NCBI GenBank assembly: GCA_009823505.1
Contig: VZQC01009558.1
Location: forward strand, 1,720,568-1,784,567
Source of the DNA: Rhizomys pruinosus
Taxonomy: Eukaryota > Chordata > Mammalia > Rodentia > Spalacidae
Direction: 5' to 3'
DNA length: 64,000 nucleotides
The notes beneath the pieces were generated by a model. That model worked only from the letters and a program-made list of their open reading frames with translations. It did not search any database and was not told where the DNA came from. Both the position numbers and the translations under genes were made by a program. Below are positions 33,230-43,165 of the stretch, piece by piece (the first letter of the stretch is position 1; every line of letters begins with the position of its first letter).

Positions 33230-34219
33230 ATGACCTCTCAGCCCAGTGTCGCCCAGAAACCAGGCTGTGCCATCATGACCTTCCTCCCAAGCGTGGAAGA
33301 GTTTGCAGACTTCAACAAGTACATCGCCTACATGGAGTCCCAAGGAGCATACCGAGCCGGACTGGCTAAGGTCATCCCACCCAGGGGCTGGAGAGCCAGG
33401 CAGTCCTACGACGAAGACGACATCGGCCACATCGTAATAGCCTCGCCCCTGCAGCAGGTGGTCTGTGGCAAGGCAGGGGTGTTCACTCAATATCATAAGA
33501 AGAAAAAGGCCAAGTCAGCCGGGGAGTACCATGACCTGGCCAACAGTAAAATCTACCGGACCCCTCCTCATCTGAATTTCGAAGATCTGGAGAGAAAATA
33601 CTGGAAGAACCGCATCTATAAACCACCAATCTACGGTGCGGATGTCTCCGGCTCCCTGTTTGATGAGGACACTGCTCACTGGAACCTGGGGAACCTCGGA
33701 AGCATTTTGGACCTGCTGAGGCAGGACAGCAACATTGTGATCCAGGGCATGAACACGCCCTGCCTCGGCATGTGGAAGGCCACGTTCGCTTGGCACACGG
33801 AGGACATGGATCTGTACAGCATCAACTACCTGCACTTTGGGGAGCCCAAGACGTGGTACTCGGTGCCCCCAGAGCACGGGCGGCGCCTGGAGCGCCTGGC
33901 CAGGGACCTGTTTCCAGGCAGCTCCCAGGGCTGCCAGGCCTTCCTGCGGCACAAGGTGGCTCTCATCTCGCCCACCGTGCTCAAGGAGAATGGCATCCCC
34001 TTCGGCCGCATGACGCAGGAGGCCGGCGAGTTCATGGTCACCTTTCCCTATGGCTACCACGCTGGCTTCAACCATGGCTTCAACTGCGCAGAGGCCATCA
34101 ACCTTGCCACCCCGCGGTGGATCGACTATGGAGAAGTGGCCTCTCAGTGCAGCTGCGGGGAGGCCAGGGTCAGCTACTCCATGGACGCCTTTGAGCGCAA
34201 GCTGAAGAGGGAGCACTAA
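33230..34219 (+). CDS. KDM4D-like JmjC protein, locus 2, truncated with altered substrate pocket
   Basis: A 329-residue frame with JmjN (about 15-57) and JmjC (about 145-309), about 95% identical to locus 1 over the shared 324 residues. Iron ligands H189, E191, H277; 2-oxoglutarate contacts Y135, N199, K207; and zinc ligands C235, H241, C307, C309 are all kept. A 6-bp in-frame deletion at about 33,761 replaces Tyr-Met-Tyr-Phe by Cys-Leu. This removes the two tyrosines equivalent to KDM4A Y175 and Y177; Y177 lines the methyl-lysine cage. After AFE the protein ends in RKLKREH and TAA, losing the whole KDM4D tail. The ATG context equals locus 1. Iron and cofactor binding look possible; normal H3K9me3 recognition looks doubtful. 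It may be an expressed divergent paralogue, a cofactor-binding pseudoenzyme or an early pseudogene. Confidence 0.75.
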   Translation: MTSQPSVAQKPGCAIMTFLPSVEEFADFNKYIAYMESQGAYRAGLAKVIPPRGWRARQSYDEDDIGHIVIASPLQQVVCGKAGVFTQYHKKKKAKSAGEYHDLANSKIYRTPPHLNFEDLERKYWKNRIYKPPIYGADVSGSLFDEDTAHWNLGNLGSILDLLRQDSNIVIQGMNTPCLGMWKATFAWHTEDMDLYSINYLHFGEPKTWYSVPPEHGRRLERLARDLFPGSSQGCQAFLRHKVALISPTVLKENGIPFGRMTQEAGEFMVTFPYGYHAGFNHGFNCAEAINLATPRWIDYGEVASQCSCGEARVSYSMDAFERKLKREH

Positions 34220-34800
34220 GAGCCGTGGAAGTGGAGGCAGGGTGGAGGAGCTGCGGACCAGGCAGAGACCAGAGAGCCTGCCAGGCAGCAGCAGACCGCT
34301 GACACAGAAGCCCCAGCGGTAAGGAATCCTGCATTGAGCCGGAGTTCCCACTCTTACGCCTTGTCTGCCCTCCTCTATGCCTGGGGCAAAGGGGTGCGTT
34401 GTCCAGCAGGGAACCCCTGGCACCAGGCTGCTTGGGGCTCCTCAGAGGCCCACATGGTTTCCTGCCCCCTGGTTACTGCTGCCACAAGTTCTCAAGATCC
34501 CTTTGTGGCCCCACCCTAAGCACCTTTAGTGTTTTGGTCCCAGATCTCTGCCTGTCACCTACAGTATGTGACCAGGAGAAATTTGAAGCTCAGGATACGA
34601 CCCTCCAGTCCCCAGGGAAGAGGCACCTGTCTGATGCCACAGAGTGTAGTATTGCCTCAACACAAAGTGCAACCTCTACCTCTGCCGTTTCCTTTCACAG
34701 CCCTCTGCCTCTGTGTCCTGAGGCCGACATTGCCAGGGCTTCTGGGAATGCTTTGTCAGGACATCAAACAGCAGAGGCACCCACCTAGATGCTAGGGTGC
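34220..34800 (+). pseudogene. Decayed C-terminal tail of KDM4D-like locus 2
   Basis: GC-rich sequence after the stop keeps patches related to the locus 1 tail. For example, 34,470-34,500 (TAATSSQDP) lines up with locus 1 residues 418-427 (AVATSFQKP). Frames 34,334-34,519 and 34,399-34,788 are open but not joined to the catalytic frame. The similarity here is weak, in contrast to the near-identical core. Confidence 0.5.
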
Positions 34801-35094
34801 AGGTGTGTGATTGATAGTTCTGGCTATTGCTGGGTTGTCCCTGGCCCCATCCCTGTCCCTTCCTGTCTCTATTAACACACACCCCCCATAAAAACCACAG
34901 AAGTCCCCTCAGTGTCCCAAATTCTCCTGGGACTTCTGTGACTTTTAGGGATATAGGCAGAAGGTAGCAGTGGAACACAGGTGCCTTCAGATATTGGCCC
35001 ACTACGCCTGGGGCATTCCTGTCTCTTGATACTCTATGAGATATCTGGGGTTACTTAGTAGATGGAACAATACCTCTCGTTCTAATAGTCCACC

Positions 35095-35100
35095 AATAAA
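35095..35100 (+). terminator. Possible poly(A) signal of locus 2
   Basis: AATAAA followed by GT-rich sequence (ctgtctgttgaatgtgttgt). No poly(A) tract or target-site duplication follows, so locus 2 does not look like a recent retrocopy. Confidence 0.45.
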
Positions 35101-35254
35101 TGGCTTAGCCTCACCCACTGTCTGTTGAATGTGTTGTAAAATTTGGCCATGTCTCTGATCTATCTCCTTTGACCTGGGCTTCTCCTCTCAGAGACCCTCT
35201 ATCTTCCAAGAACTGACACATTCTGAGGATCCCTGGTGATTCTCCTGTAATACA

Positions 35255-35755
35255 GAGAGTCAGGCACAGAGGCATGCCACATGGTGATGGTCAAATTAGG
35301 ATTCCTTTATTAGCTAGAAAAAAGGCTGGTAGTCTGAGAGGGGGCTAACGTCCCAAGGAACTCTCAACCCTGTGAGGAGGCAGAGTGGGATTTGTAAAGC
35401 TTAAAACCCCAATTTCATTGTTCTATGGGCAAAGCCAATAACCATAGTTACACCAGACCAGGTCAGTTGACAAAGAGGTTTTCAGCTAGCAAAAAGTTTC
35501 TATTAAGAGAAACTTTCTTTTAAGCATAGTTTCTCAGTATCGCAGAAACACTGGACTCCATGGAGATGCAGGTATAGCTGGGTGGAAGGTTCCGGCATTA
35601 TAGAAGCAATGAAACTACAGGTGTGGCCTTTGTAGCTGGCTGGTTCTGCTTGGCTGGCTGAAGTTGGGGGATGGGAGGATAGGCGGAAACACAGGATGAA
35701 GCACAAGTCATCTAGAACACAATGGACTAAGTTTTGTCATTTCACTCCTACAACG
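35255..35755 (-). mobile_element. Possible LTR fragment, antisense
   Basis: A tttatta (reverse poly(A) signal) at about 35,306 and general LTR-like texture ending ctcctaca suggest an antisense LTR. No clear target-site duplication was found. Confidence 0.25.
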
Positions 35756-36061
35756 ACAATCTATTCTCCCTGTGACCACTAATGTAGAAACCGCCCCCCC
35801 CCCCAGCCCCCAGCCCACTGAGTGCTACAGGAGGAGTAGCAGGTCTCAGGAACTCATCTTCTGGCTCTGGCTCTGGTCACAGGGACAGTGTGCCTGTGAG
35901 CCGGGAGCTTTTCATAATGCTGGGACAGTGCCTGGCCCACCTCCCAGGACCTAGGCCTTACTGTTCTTGTGGAAACTAGAACTTTGATCAACTGAGTTTC
36001 ACTAGTTTGAGTAAAGCCTCGGGATGATTTTATACTTTTATTCATCTTTAATAAATTTGTT

Positions 36062-36288
36062 GTTGGACTGGGGAGATGGCTCAGCAGTTGAGAGAGCTGA
36101 CTGCTCTTGTAGAGGACTGGGGTTCGATTCCCAGTACCCACATGGTGGCTAAGAACCATCTTTGACTCCAGTTCCAGAGGAATCCAATGCCCTCTTCTGA
36201 CTTCTGAGGCATTGCACAACATGGGTGCACCAATCTACATGCAGACAGTACACTCATACACATAAAAAATAATAAAAATAAATAAATT
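36062..36288 (+). mobile_element. B2/B3 SINE
   Basis: gactggggagatggctcagc to cagacagtacactcatacac plus an A-rich tail. Confidence 0.9.
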
Positions 36289-36404
36289 TGTTGTTTCTGA
36301 TGTATAGCTACAAAACAAAAAAGAATTAGGCCAGGTGTGGTGGTTATCAATTCATTTCAAAACATTAGTATTACTAATGTATTACAATAGTAATACTATT
36401 AAAT

Positions 36405-36566
36405 ATTTTCTTTTTTTTTTTTTCTTTTTTTTTGAGACAGGGTCTCCCGATAGCCTCAGCTGACTTGGAACTCACTCTGTAGACCAGGCTGGCCTTAAAC
36501 TCACAGAGATCCGCCTGCCTCTGCCTCCTGAGTGCTGGGATTAAAGGCGTGTGCCACCATGGCTGG
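36405..36566 (-). mobile_element. B1 SINE, antisense
   Basis: T-run, then gagacagggtctcccgatag to gtgtgccaccatggctggcc. Confidence 0.9.
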
Positions 36567-36668
36567 CCTAAAGACAGTTCTTAGCTGCCATGTGGGTGCT
36601 GGGAATAGAACCAGGGTCCTCTGCAAGAACAATCGATGGTCTTGACACCTGAGCCATCTCTCCAGCCC
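36567..36668 (-). mobile_element. B2/B3 SINE fragment, antisense
   Basis: taaagacagttcttagctgc to ctgagccatctctccagccc. The B1 sits where its 3' part should be. Confidence 0.85.
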
Positions 36669-36744
36669 CTAAATATTTTCATGCTTAAATTTTAAAGAAA
36701 TAGTTTTCACTTCAAATTGTTTCCTTAAATAATAACAATGTACC

Positions 36745-36912
36745 TGGGTACGGTATCACACACCTTTAATCCCAGCACTCAGGAGGCAGAGGCAAGCAGA
36801 TCTTTGTGAGTTCAAGGCCAGCCTGGTCTACAAAGTGAGTTCCAGGACAGCTGGGGCTACAGGGAGACCCTGTTTGAAAAAAATGAAAAAAAATAAAATA
36901 ATAATAATAATG
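36745..36912 (+). mobile_element. B1 SINE
   Basis: ctgggtacggtatcacacac to gggagaccctgtttgaaaaa. Confidence 0.9.
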
Positions 36913-36974
36913 TGAGCTTTATTAATAAGGAAAAAATAACTTGGGATCTACAACTGATATTGTGATAATGGGCT

Positions 36975-37125
36975 ATTTTTTTTCTTTTTGAGACAGGGTC
37001 TCCTTGTCCCCCCAGCTGTCCTGGAACTCACTGTGTAGACCAGGTGGCCTTGAATTCATAGAGATCTGCCTGCCTCTGCCTCCCAAATGATGGGATTAAA
37101 GGTGTACACCACTATGCCCAGTGAT
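36975..37125 (-). mobile_element. B1 SINE, antisense
   Basis: gagacagggtctccttgtcc to gtgtacaccactatgcccag. Confidence 0.88.
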
Positions 37126-37284
37126 AATGGGATTTTTAAAAATTTTGTTTTGCTAGTTGTTTGATTTTTTGTTTTGTTTTATTTATTTTTATTTATTTTT
37201 TTTCAGTTTTTCAGACTTTTTATTATTTTTTTGTTTAACATTAAATTTAATTTTTATTTACTTATTAATTTTTTCTTCTATTCT

Positions 37285-37642
37285 TTATTTTTTTCATTTT
37301 TTAACAATAAGTAATAATTTATGAGTACAAGCATCCTTCATGTAAAACCAATTTGCAAGCAGTTGTGCCCAAACCCACACAGCCCAAGGGTCCCACTATC
37401 CAGCTGGGGGGGCTTGTATGTTCAATCAAGTTGATCAAATAAGTGTCCAGTCTATGTTGCTGTAGTTTCACCATTCACCCCAATCACAGCCCTTACATTC
37501 TACCACGCCCCCTCTTCTGCGGATTGTTCCCTAGGCTTAGAAAAGGGGCACAGGTGGACGAGAAGTAAAACAGTCTACTTTCTCTGGAGATGTCGTTTTG
37601 GACTCTGGTCAATTCTGGCTGTTTCCTTTCATGGGTTGACTA
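37285..37642 (-). mobile_element. Family B element, antisense, short 3' fragment
   Basis: It starts at the same 3' end as the 28.1-kb copy (T-run, then ataagtaataatttatgagt) and includes ttctaccacgccccctcttc. It breaks off at tttcatgggttgac. Confidence 0.8.
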
Positions 37643-37654
37643 TTTATTTCTTTA

Positions 37655-37842
37655 TTTATTTTGGTCTTTTTGAGACAGGGTCTCCTTGTAGCCCCAGCTG
37701 TCCTGGAACTCGCTCTGTAGACTAGAGTCAGGGTCTTACTGTGCATTGCTGGCTGGCCTGGAACTCTATATAGACCAGACTGATGCTGAACTAGACATCT
37801 ATTTGTTTCTGCCTCCTAAGTGCTGGGATTAAAGATTTCCAC
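37655..37842 (-). mobile_element. Composite B1 SINE, antisense
   Basis: gagacagggtctccttgtag is followed by a second partial B1 (cagggtcttactgtgcattg to gtgctgggattaaaga). Two overlapping B1 copies or an internal duplication. Confidence 0.75.
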
Positions 37843-37846
37843 CTCT

Positions 37847-38085
37847 GGGGCTGGAGAGATGGCCTAGCGGTTAAGAGCACTGACCGCTCTTACAGAGGAC
37901 CCAGGTTCGATCCCCAGCACCCACATGGCGGCTGAGAACCGTCCAAAACTCCAATTCCAGGAGAACTCCAGTTCCAGGGGAATCCGATACCTCTTCTGAC
38001 CTCCTCGGCATTGCATGACACGGGTGCACAACTTGCATGCAGATAGTACATTCATACACATACAGAAATAAATTTAAAAAAAAAT
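37847..38085 (+). mobile_element. B2/B3 SINE, duplicated-middle form
   Basis: ggggctggagagatggccta to cagatagtacattcatacac. The middle contains ccaattccaggagaactcca, the 22-bp internal duplication. It is inserted directly after an antisense B1, with a similar atttccacctctg on both sides. Confidence 0.92.
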
Positions 38086-38167
38086 TTCCACCTCTGCATC
38101 TGACTTAATAATGAGTTTATATTGGGGATGACTGAATAAAATTTTTTTATCAATAAAGAAATATTTC

Positions 38168-38312
38168 CAGCTGGACATTGTGGAGCATGATGTTAATCCC
38201 CAGCACTCGGGAGGCAGAGGCAGGCAGATCTCTGTGAGATAGAGGCCAGCCTGGTCTACACAATAATCTCCAGGCCAACTGTGACCCTATCTCAAAAAGA
38301 AAAAAAAATTAG
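38168..38312 (+). mobile_element. B1 SINE
   Basis: agctggacattgtggagcat to tgtgaccctatctcaaaaag. Confidence 0.85.
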
Positions 38313-38394
38313 AAGAGATATTTCCTTTGTTTAGAAACTGATGAGTCCAGCATTCTGTTCTTGAGTGAATTGCAAAGCTAGATGATTATTTTTA

Positions 38395-38537
38395 TGTTTT
38401 TGAGACAGGGTCTCCCAGTAGCCTCAACTGTCCTGGAACTCACTTTATAGACCAGGCTGGCCTTGAATTCACAGAGATCCGCCTGCCTTTGCCTCCTGAG
38501 TTCTGGGATTAAAGGCATGCACTACCATATCCAGCCT
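38395..38537 (-). mobile_element. B1 SINE, antisense
   Basis: tttgagacagggtctcccag to catgcactaccatatccagc. Confidence 0.88.
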
Positions 38538-38592
38538 TGAGGATGTTTTATATTCTCGTGTGATTAAAAAAGTTAATTAGAAATCTGGGGTG

Positions 38593-38810
38593 GGACCTGG
38601 AGAGATGGCTCAGTGGTTAAGAGAATTGGCTGCTCTTGCAGAGGGCACAGGTTTGATTCCCAGCTAATAATCATCCATAACTCCAGTTCCAGGGGATCCA
38701 TCTGACACCCTTTTCTGGATTCTATGGGGATTGCATGACAATGGGCACACTTAAATACATGCGGGCAATGCACTTATACACATAAAATCATAAATAAAAT
38801 ATTTAAAAAA
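38593..38810 (+). mobile_element. B2/B3 SINE
   Basis: gacctggagagatggctcag to gcaatgcacttatacacata, with a shortened middle. Confidence 0.88.
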
Positions 38811-38847
38811 CCTACTTCCCCAAGGAAAAAAATCATTTACCCTTTTG

Positions 38848-38946
38848 GGGCTGGAGAGATGGCTCAGCAGTTAAGAGCACTGCCTCCTCTTGCTGAGGGC
38901 CTGGGTTTGAATCCCAGCACCCATATGGTGGCTAAGAATGGTCTTA
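38848..38946 (+). mobile_element. B2/B3 SINE, 5' part only
   Basis: ggggctggagagatggctca to ggtggctaagaatggtctta, then cut by a B1. Confidence 0.88.
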
Positions 38947-39095
38947 GGCCAGGCGTGGTGGCACACACCTTTAATCCCAGCACTCAGGAGGTAGAAGCAG
39001 GCAGATCTCTGTGAGTTCAAGGCCAGCCTGGTCTACATAGCGAGCTCCAGGCCAGCTGGGACTAAAGGGAGACCCTGTCTCAAAAAAAAAATTAA
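38947..39095 (+). mobile_element. B1 SINE
   Basis: aggccaggcgtggtggcaca to gagaccctgtctcaaaaaaa. Confidence 0.92.
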
Positions 39096-39107
39096 TTAGA
39101 AATTCAG

Positions 39108-39330
39108 GCTGGGACCTGGAAAGATGGCTCAGTAGTTAAGAGCATTGGCTGCTCTTGCAGAGGACCCTGGTTCAGTTCCCAGAACTCACCCAGTAGCCGA
39201 CAACCACCCTTCAGTTCAGTTCCAAGGGATCTGATACTTCTTCTGACTTTGTTGGCATTGCACAACACAGGTGCTCCTACCTACATTTGAGCAATTCATG
39301 AAGAGACATAAAAAAGGCAAAAGAAAAAAG
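39108..39330 (+). mobile_element. B2/B3 SINE
   Basis: gggacctggaaagatggctc to gcaattcatgaagagacata. Confidence 0.85.
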
Positions 39331-39392
39331 AACCCTGGGGTGGTCCCTAACCCACATTATTTTGTTCTAGTGCTTTCTATATTGACAGTGTT

Positions 39393-39617
39393 TTATTTTA
39401 TTTTATTTATTTATTATATGTATGAATATACTGTCTGCATGTAGGTTTGTGTACCGGTGTCATGCAATGCCTCAGAGGTCAGAAGAGGGTGTTGGATTCC
39501 CCTGGAACTGGAGTTAAAGACAGCTTTCAGCTGCCATGTGGGTGCTGGGGATCAAACCCGAGTCCTCTGCAAGAGCAGTTGGCACTCTTAACCACTAGGC
39601 CATCTCTCCAGCCCCTA
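39393..39617 (-). mobile_element. B2/B3 SINE, antisense
   Basis: tttattttatttatttatta to accactaggccatctctcca; short-middle form. It lies immediately upstream of the KDM4 remnant. Confidence 0.92.
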
Positions 39618-39674
39618 TATGATAGTGTTTTTATCCACAGCCCTCATAGTTTTAGCTGTATTCTGAAAAGAGTC

Positions 39675-39878
39675 TGGAACTTAAAACATAATAAACCTTT
39701 GAAATCTGGGACAATTCAGAACCTGTTGGACCAAGAAAGTGGTATTGTGATAGAGGGCGTCAAGCCTCCAAACCTGTGCCTCAGCATGTAGATGCCACCT
39801 TTGCCTGGCACTTGGAGGACATGGACTTGTACGGCATCAACTGCTCAAGGAGAAGGGTGCAGAAGAGCAACACGGTCT
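39675..39878 (+). pseudogene. KDM4D-like remnant, locus 3
   Basis: One frame reads WNL...GTIQNLLDQESGIVIEGV, matching the region before the JmjC iron site. After a frameshift near 39,788 another frame reads DATFAWHLEDMDLYGIN, the HxE iron motif region. After that the text jumps to ctcaaggagaa, which matches locus 1 at about 14,371, so about 160 bp between are deleted. There are no further KDM4 sequences; a SINE lies on each side. It is clearly dead and more diverged than loci 1 and 2. Confidence 0.85.
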
Positions 39879-39914
39879 GTTTTATATTTTATTTTATTAT
39901 TTATTTAGGTTTTC

Positions 39915-40060
39915 GTTTCACTTTTTGGAGGCAAGTTCTCATCTATCCCAGGCTGGCCCCAAACTCCTATGCAGCCAAAGATGACCTTAAACTCCACTCC
40001 TCCTGCCGCTTTCTGACTCCCAAATGCTGGGAACAGGACCATGATCAGTTTGTCTAACAT
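39915..40060 (-). mobile_element. Old B1-like SINE, antisense
   Basis: tttttggaggcaagttctca to actcccaaatgctgggaaca. Confidence 0.55.
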
Positions 40061-40309
40061 TTTATAGTAATCACTTTGGAGGATGAATGAAGATTATATG
40101 GGACAAAATGGAAGCTAAGAAAATCTTGCTGTCATCTAGAAAAAAGATGACAGTAATGGTCTCAGCTAGAGGCTGATGATGGTCCTGAACAGATATATTC
40201 AGGAAAGATAGCTGCGGCAGCCCCAAGAATAGATGATACTGAATTAGAATCAGGAGAGCAGATGAATGAGCAGAAGAGAGGACGTCATGGCCTTGGCTGT
40301 GCCTCAGAC

Positions 40310-40497
40310 AGCAGTGTGCTGGCCTAGTGTGCACGAGGTTCAACCCTAGCTCTGTGTAAACAAGATGTGATGGCACAGTCCTGTCCTTCTCTGCAGAGAT
40401 AGAGGTAGGAAGATCAGGAGCTCATGATTATATTCCCTTAGCTACATGGCAAGTTCAAGGCCAGCTTGAAATAAGAGACTCTCCCCTTAAAAAAGGG
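40310..40497 (+). mobile_element. B4-type SINE (tRNA head plus B1-like body)
   Basis: ggcctagtgtgcacgaggtt followed by gagatagaggtaggaagatc and ttcaaggccagcttgaaata. Confidence 0.65.
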
Positions 40498-40714
40498 AGA
40501 GAGTAGAAAGATGGCTCAGTGGTTAAGAGCACTGGCTGCTCTGCAGAGGATCCGGGTTCTATTCCTAGTACCTACATGGTGGCTAACAACTGTTCATAAC
40601 TCTAGCTCCAGGGAAATCCAATGCCCTCTTCTGACCTCCTCCATACTGCATGACAGGGTGCACTTACATGCATGCAGGCAATACATTCATACACATAAAA
40701 AATAAAAACAGATA
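40498..40714 (+). mobile_element. B2/B3 SINE
   Basis: agagtagaaagatggctcag to caatacattcatacacataa. Confidence 0.88.
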
Positions 40715-41009
40715 AGATAATAAAGGAATGACTTGTTAAATGTTTGCTTGAGGGGATAATAGTTTGAGATGGAGAAGAGAAAGAAACAAACTGGAAGAAA
40801 ATGGAGAGTTTTTAGATTTTCAGAGTAATGTTAAATAACTTGGTCAATAAAAAATAGCCTTGCTACAAATATAAATGAGAAAGTATTTAGTATTTATCTG
40901 TGAGATATAAGGGCTTGATATAAGCATTGATTTTATGCATAATTTTATTTTTAATAATCTTGTAATTCTCTGAAATTTTCAAATATTTATTTTATTATAT
41001 GTATTTTAT

Positions 41010-41148
41010 TTTTTGTCTTTTTTGAGACAGGGTCCCCCTGCAACCCCAGTTGTACTGGAACTCACTATGTAGACCAGGCTGGCTTTGAACTCACAGAGAT
41101 CTGCCTGCCTCTGCCTCCCAAGTGCTGGAATTAAAGGCATTCGCCAAT
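41010..41148 (-). mobile_element. B1 SINE, antisense
   Basis: ttttgagacagggtccccct to gtgctggaattaaaggcatt. Confidence 0.88.
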
Positions 41149-41167
41149 GGCAAGAATTTGTGTTTTG

Positions 41168-41395
41168 GGGGCTGGAGAGATGGCCTAGCAGTTAAGAGCG
41201 CTGACTGCTCTTGCAGAGGACCCGGGTTCAATCCCCAGCACTCACATGATGGCTGAGAACCGTCTTTAACTCCAGTTCCAGGGGAATCGAACGCCCTCTT
41301 CTGACCTCCGTGGCATTGCATGACATGGGTGCACAAACCTACATGCAGACAGTACATTCATACACATAAAAAATAAATAAATAAATAAGATGATT
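41168..41395 (+). mobile_element. B2/B3 SINE
   Basis: ggggctggagagatggccta to cagacagtacattcatacac plus an (AAAT)n tail; short-middle form and little diverged. Confidence 0.93.
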
Positions 41396-41511
41396 TTTAA
41401 GAATTTGTTTTTCTGTTCGATCTATTAATTTAATATTTTTCAACTTAAATGCCCACGATGTAATATGTAGTTATTAAGTAAAATGCCTTGATTAAGAAAA
41501 GAAATGCTGAG

Positions 41512-41662
41512 GGGTCACTGGGCATGGTCGCGCATGCCTGTAATCCCAATACTTGAGAGGCAGAGGCAGGAGGAGTTCAAGGCCAGTCTAAGCTATATAA
41601 CAAGTTCCAGGCCAGACAGGGCGACACAGTAAGACCTTGTTCCCCACGCCAAAAAAAGAGAG
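41512..41662 (+). mobile_element. B1 SINE, diverged
   Basis: tcactgggcatggtcgcgca to agtaagaccttgttccccac. Confidence 0.8.
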
Positions 41663-42199
41663 AGAGAGAGAAAAGAAAATGAATGTTGAGCACATTTTCC
41701 TGAGTCCAGTGAGCTGGAGGCTAATCTGAGGTCATCAATCGCATGTGTAAGTGGCCCCAACACCTGCTCCCCAGCCAGCCAGCCTCCTCTGAGCTAGGCT
41801 GGATGGGGGCGCAGAGCCAGCCTTGGCTTCGAGCTGCTGCAGGAGCCACAGCAGTCCCAGGTGCGTTCTTTCTATTATCTGTGACCTGAAGCCTGAGACC
41901 ATCAGCCTCTTCCCCTTTGCCATCGAGATGCTTGCCACTGCCCCTGTAATGGTCCTCTGCCTGCCCAGCCAGTGCAGACCAAGTATTATTGCTTGTTGGT
42001 GATTACGCAACATCTATTGTCAGCTTGTAGGTTTCAGGTTGAACCTGTCCAGTTGTGAGCTGCCACAGGTGCAGATTCCTTTGTCTCCAGGTGTAGCAGT
42101 GATCCCCACAGCAGCAGGAACATTCTGCCCACGCACAGGCAAGTCCTTTCTCAAATGACAGCTCTACAGTTCCAGTTTGAGGAAACTGCTGCTGTAACT
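41663..42199. other. Intergenic, possible old retrocopy fragment
   Basis: Positions 42,060-42,210 have moderate GC and a coding-like texture (for example the peptide SPGVAVIPTAAGTFCP in one frame), but I cannot match it to a gene. The rest shows nothing. Confidence 0.2.
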
Positions 42200-42340
42200 G
42201 AACCTGTGTGTGAGTCAGAGGACAATTTTGTGGAGTTGGTTGGAGCTTTCCACCTTTACTTGAGTTCCAGGAACTGAACCCAGGTCATTAGGCTTTCACA
42301 ACAAGCACCTTTACCTACTGAGCCATGTCGCTGGCCCCAG
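42200..42340 (-). mobile_element. B3/B4-type SINE, antisense
   Basis: gagtcagaggacaattttgt to tactgagccatgtcgctggc. Confidence 0.7.
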
Positions 42341-42699
42341 AAGTGTAGTTTAACAAGCTCTCCAGGTAATCCTCATGGACTCTCAAGTTGGGCAGCTGCT
42401 AGAGGTTAGTGGTTCCCAGAGAGTTAACTCAGAACTCGAGCAGCACTGTTATGTTTTCGAAGTTCCCAGATGCGACAGGCTCAGATGACCCCAGTGTGCT
42501 ATAAGGACTGAGAGTCCTGTCACAAGGTGCCCAACGTGTAACACAGACTTTGACACAATTAGATCAGCTGGATTTTAAGGGGCATGTGTCAAAACTGTTT
42601 TAATGACACTCTTGACCTGGTAGAAAGCTATTCTTGCTCTTTGATTCACATGGTAAAAGTTCCAAAGGGGTTGGTGAAGCTGTGTATCTCTTTCCTGTG

Positions 42700-43165
42700 G
42701 GAGACAAAGAGTGCCTGAAGTGACAAACTGAAGAGAAATGGCGTTTGGTCTGTAGCCATGGCGTTTGGTCTGTGGCCAAAAGGCGCTGGCTGAAGAACAC
42801 AGTGCGCATGCTTCAGTAACTTTTAAGAAGATATGTTATGTTACCTTGTCAAGTTCATGAACATAATATCTTACATAAGAAATCTATAGATGCAAAACTT
42901 ATCTATTGATTGGTCCACTATGGTCCACTATGCTATATAATCTATCTGCTGATTGGCTCACTACTGGTATAAATATTCATGGTTTCTAAGCTGTTGTTGT
43001 TAGTAGCGTTAGTAATTGCTAGCAATTGTTAATAACATTAGGAATTGTAAAAGTTAAGAAGTAAATGGTACCATTAAAAGAAACTACAAAGAACAAGTTG
43101 ACTGAGTGATTAATTCCCAGTCCACCTCCGATGATGATTCACGCTGCTGGACGGCAAACTTTCCT
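42700..43165 (+). mobile_element. Possible LTR fragment
   Basis: LTR-like texture: a TATA-type tataaatattcatgg at about 42,969, repeated gattggtcc/gattggctc (CCAAT-type) boxes, and an end near gatgattcacgctgctggac. It contains a tandem atggcgtttggtctgt duplication (about 42,738-42,778). No target-site duplication was identified. Confidence 0.3.

Noticed and set aside
33230..35100. Locus 2 as a young processed retrocopy of locus 1
   Set aside because: No poly(A) tract or target-site duplication, and its 3'UTR is not that of locus 1. The close identity is limited to the core.
39447..39791. 114-codon frame joining SINE and KDM4 text as a new fusion gene
   Set aside because: The first 60 or so codons are antisense B2/B3 SINE, and the KDM4 part is frameshifted and deleted.
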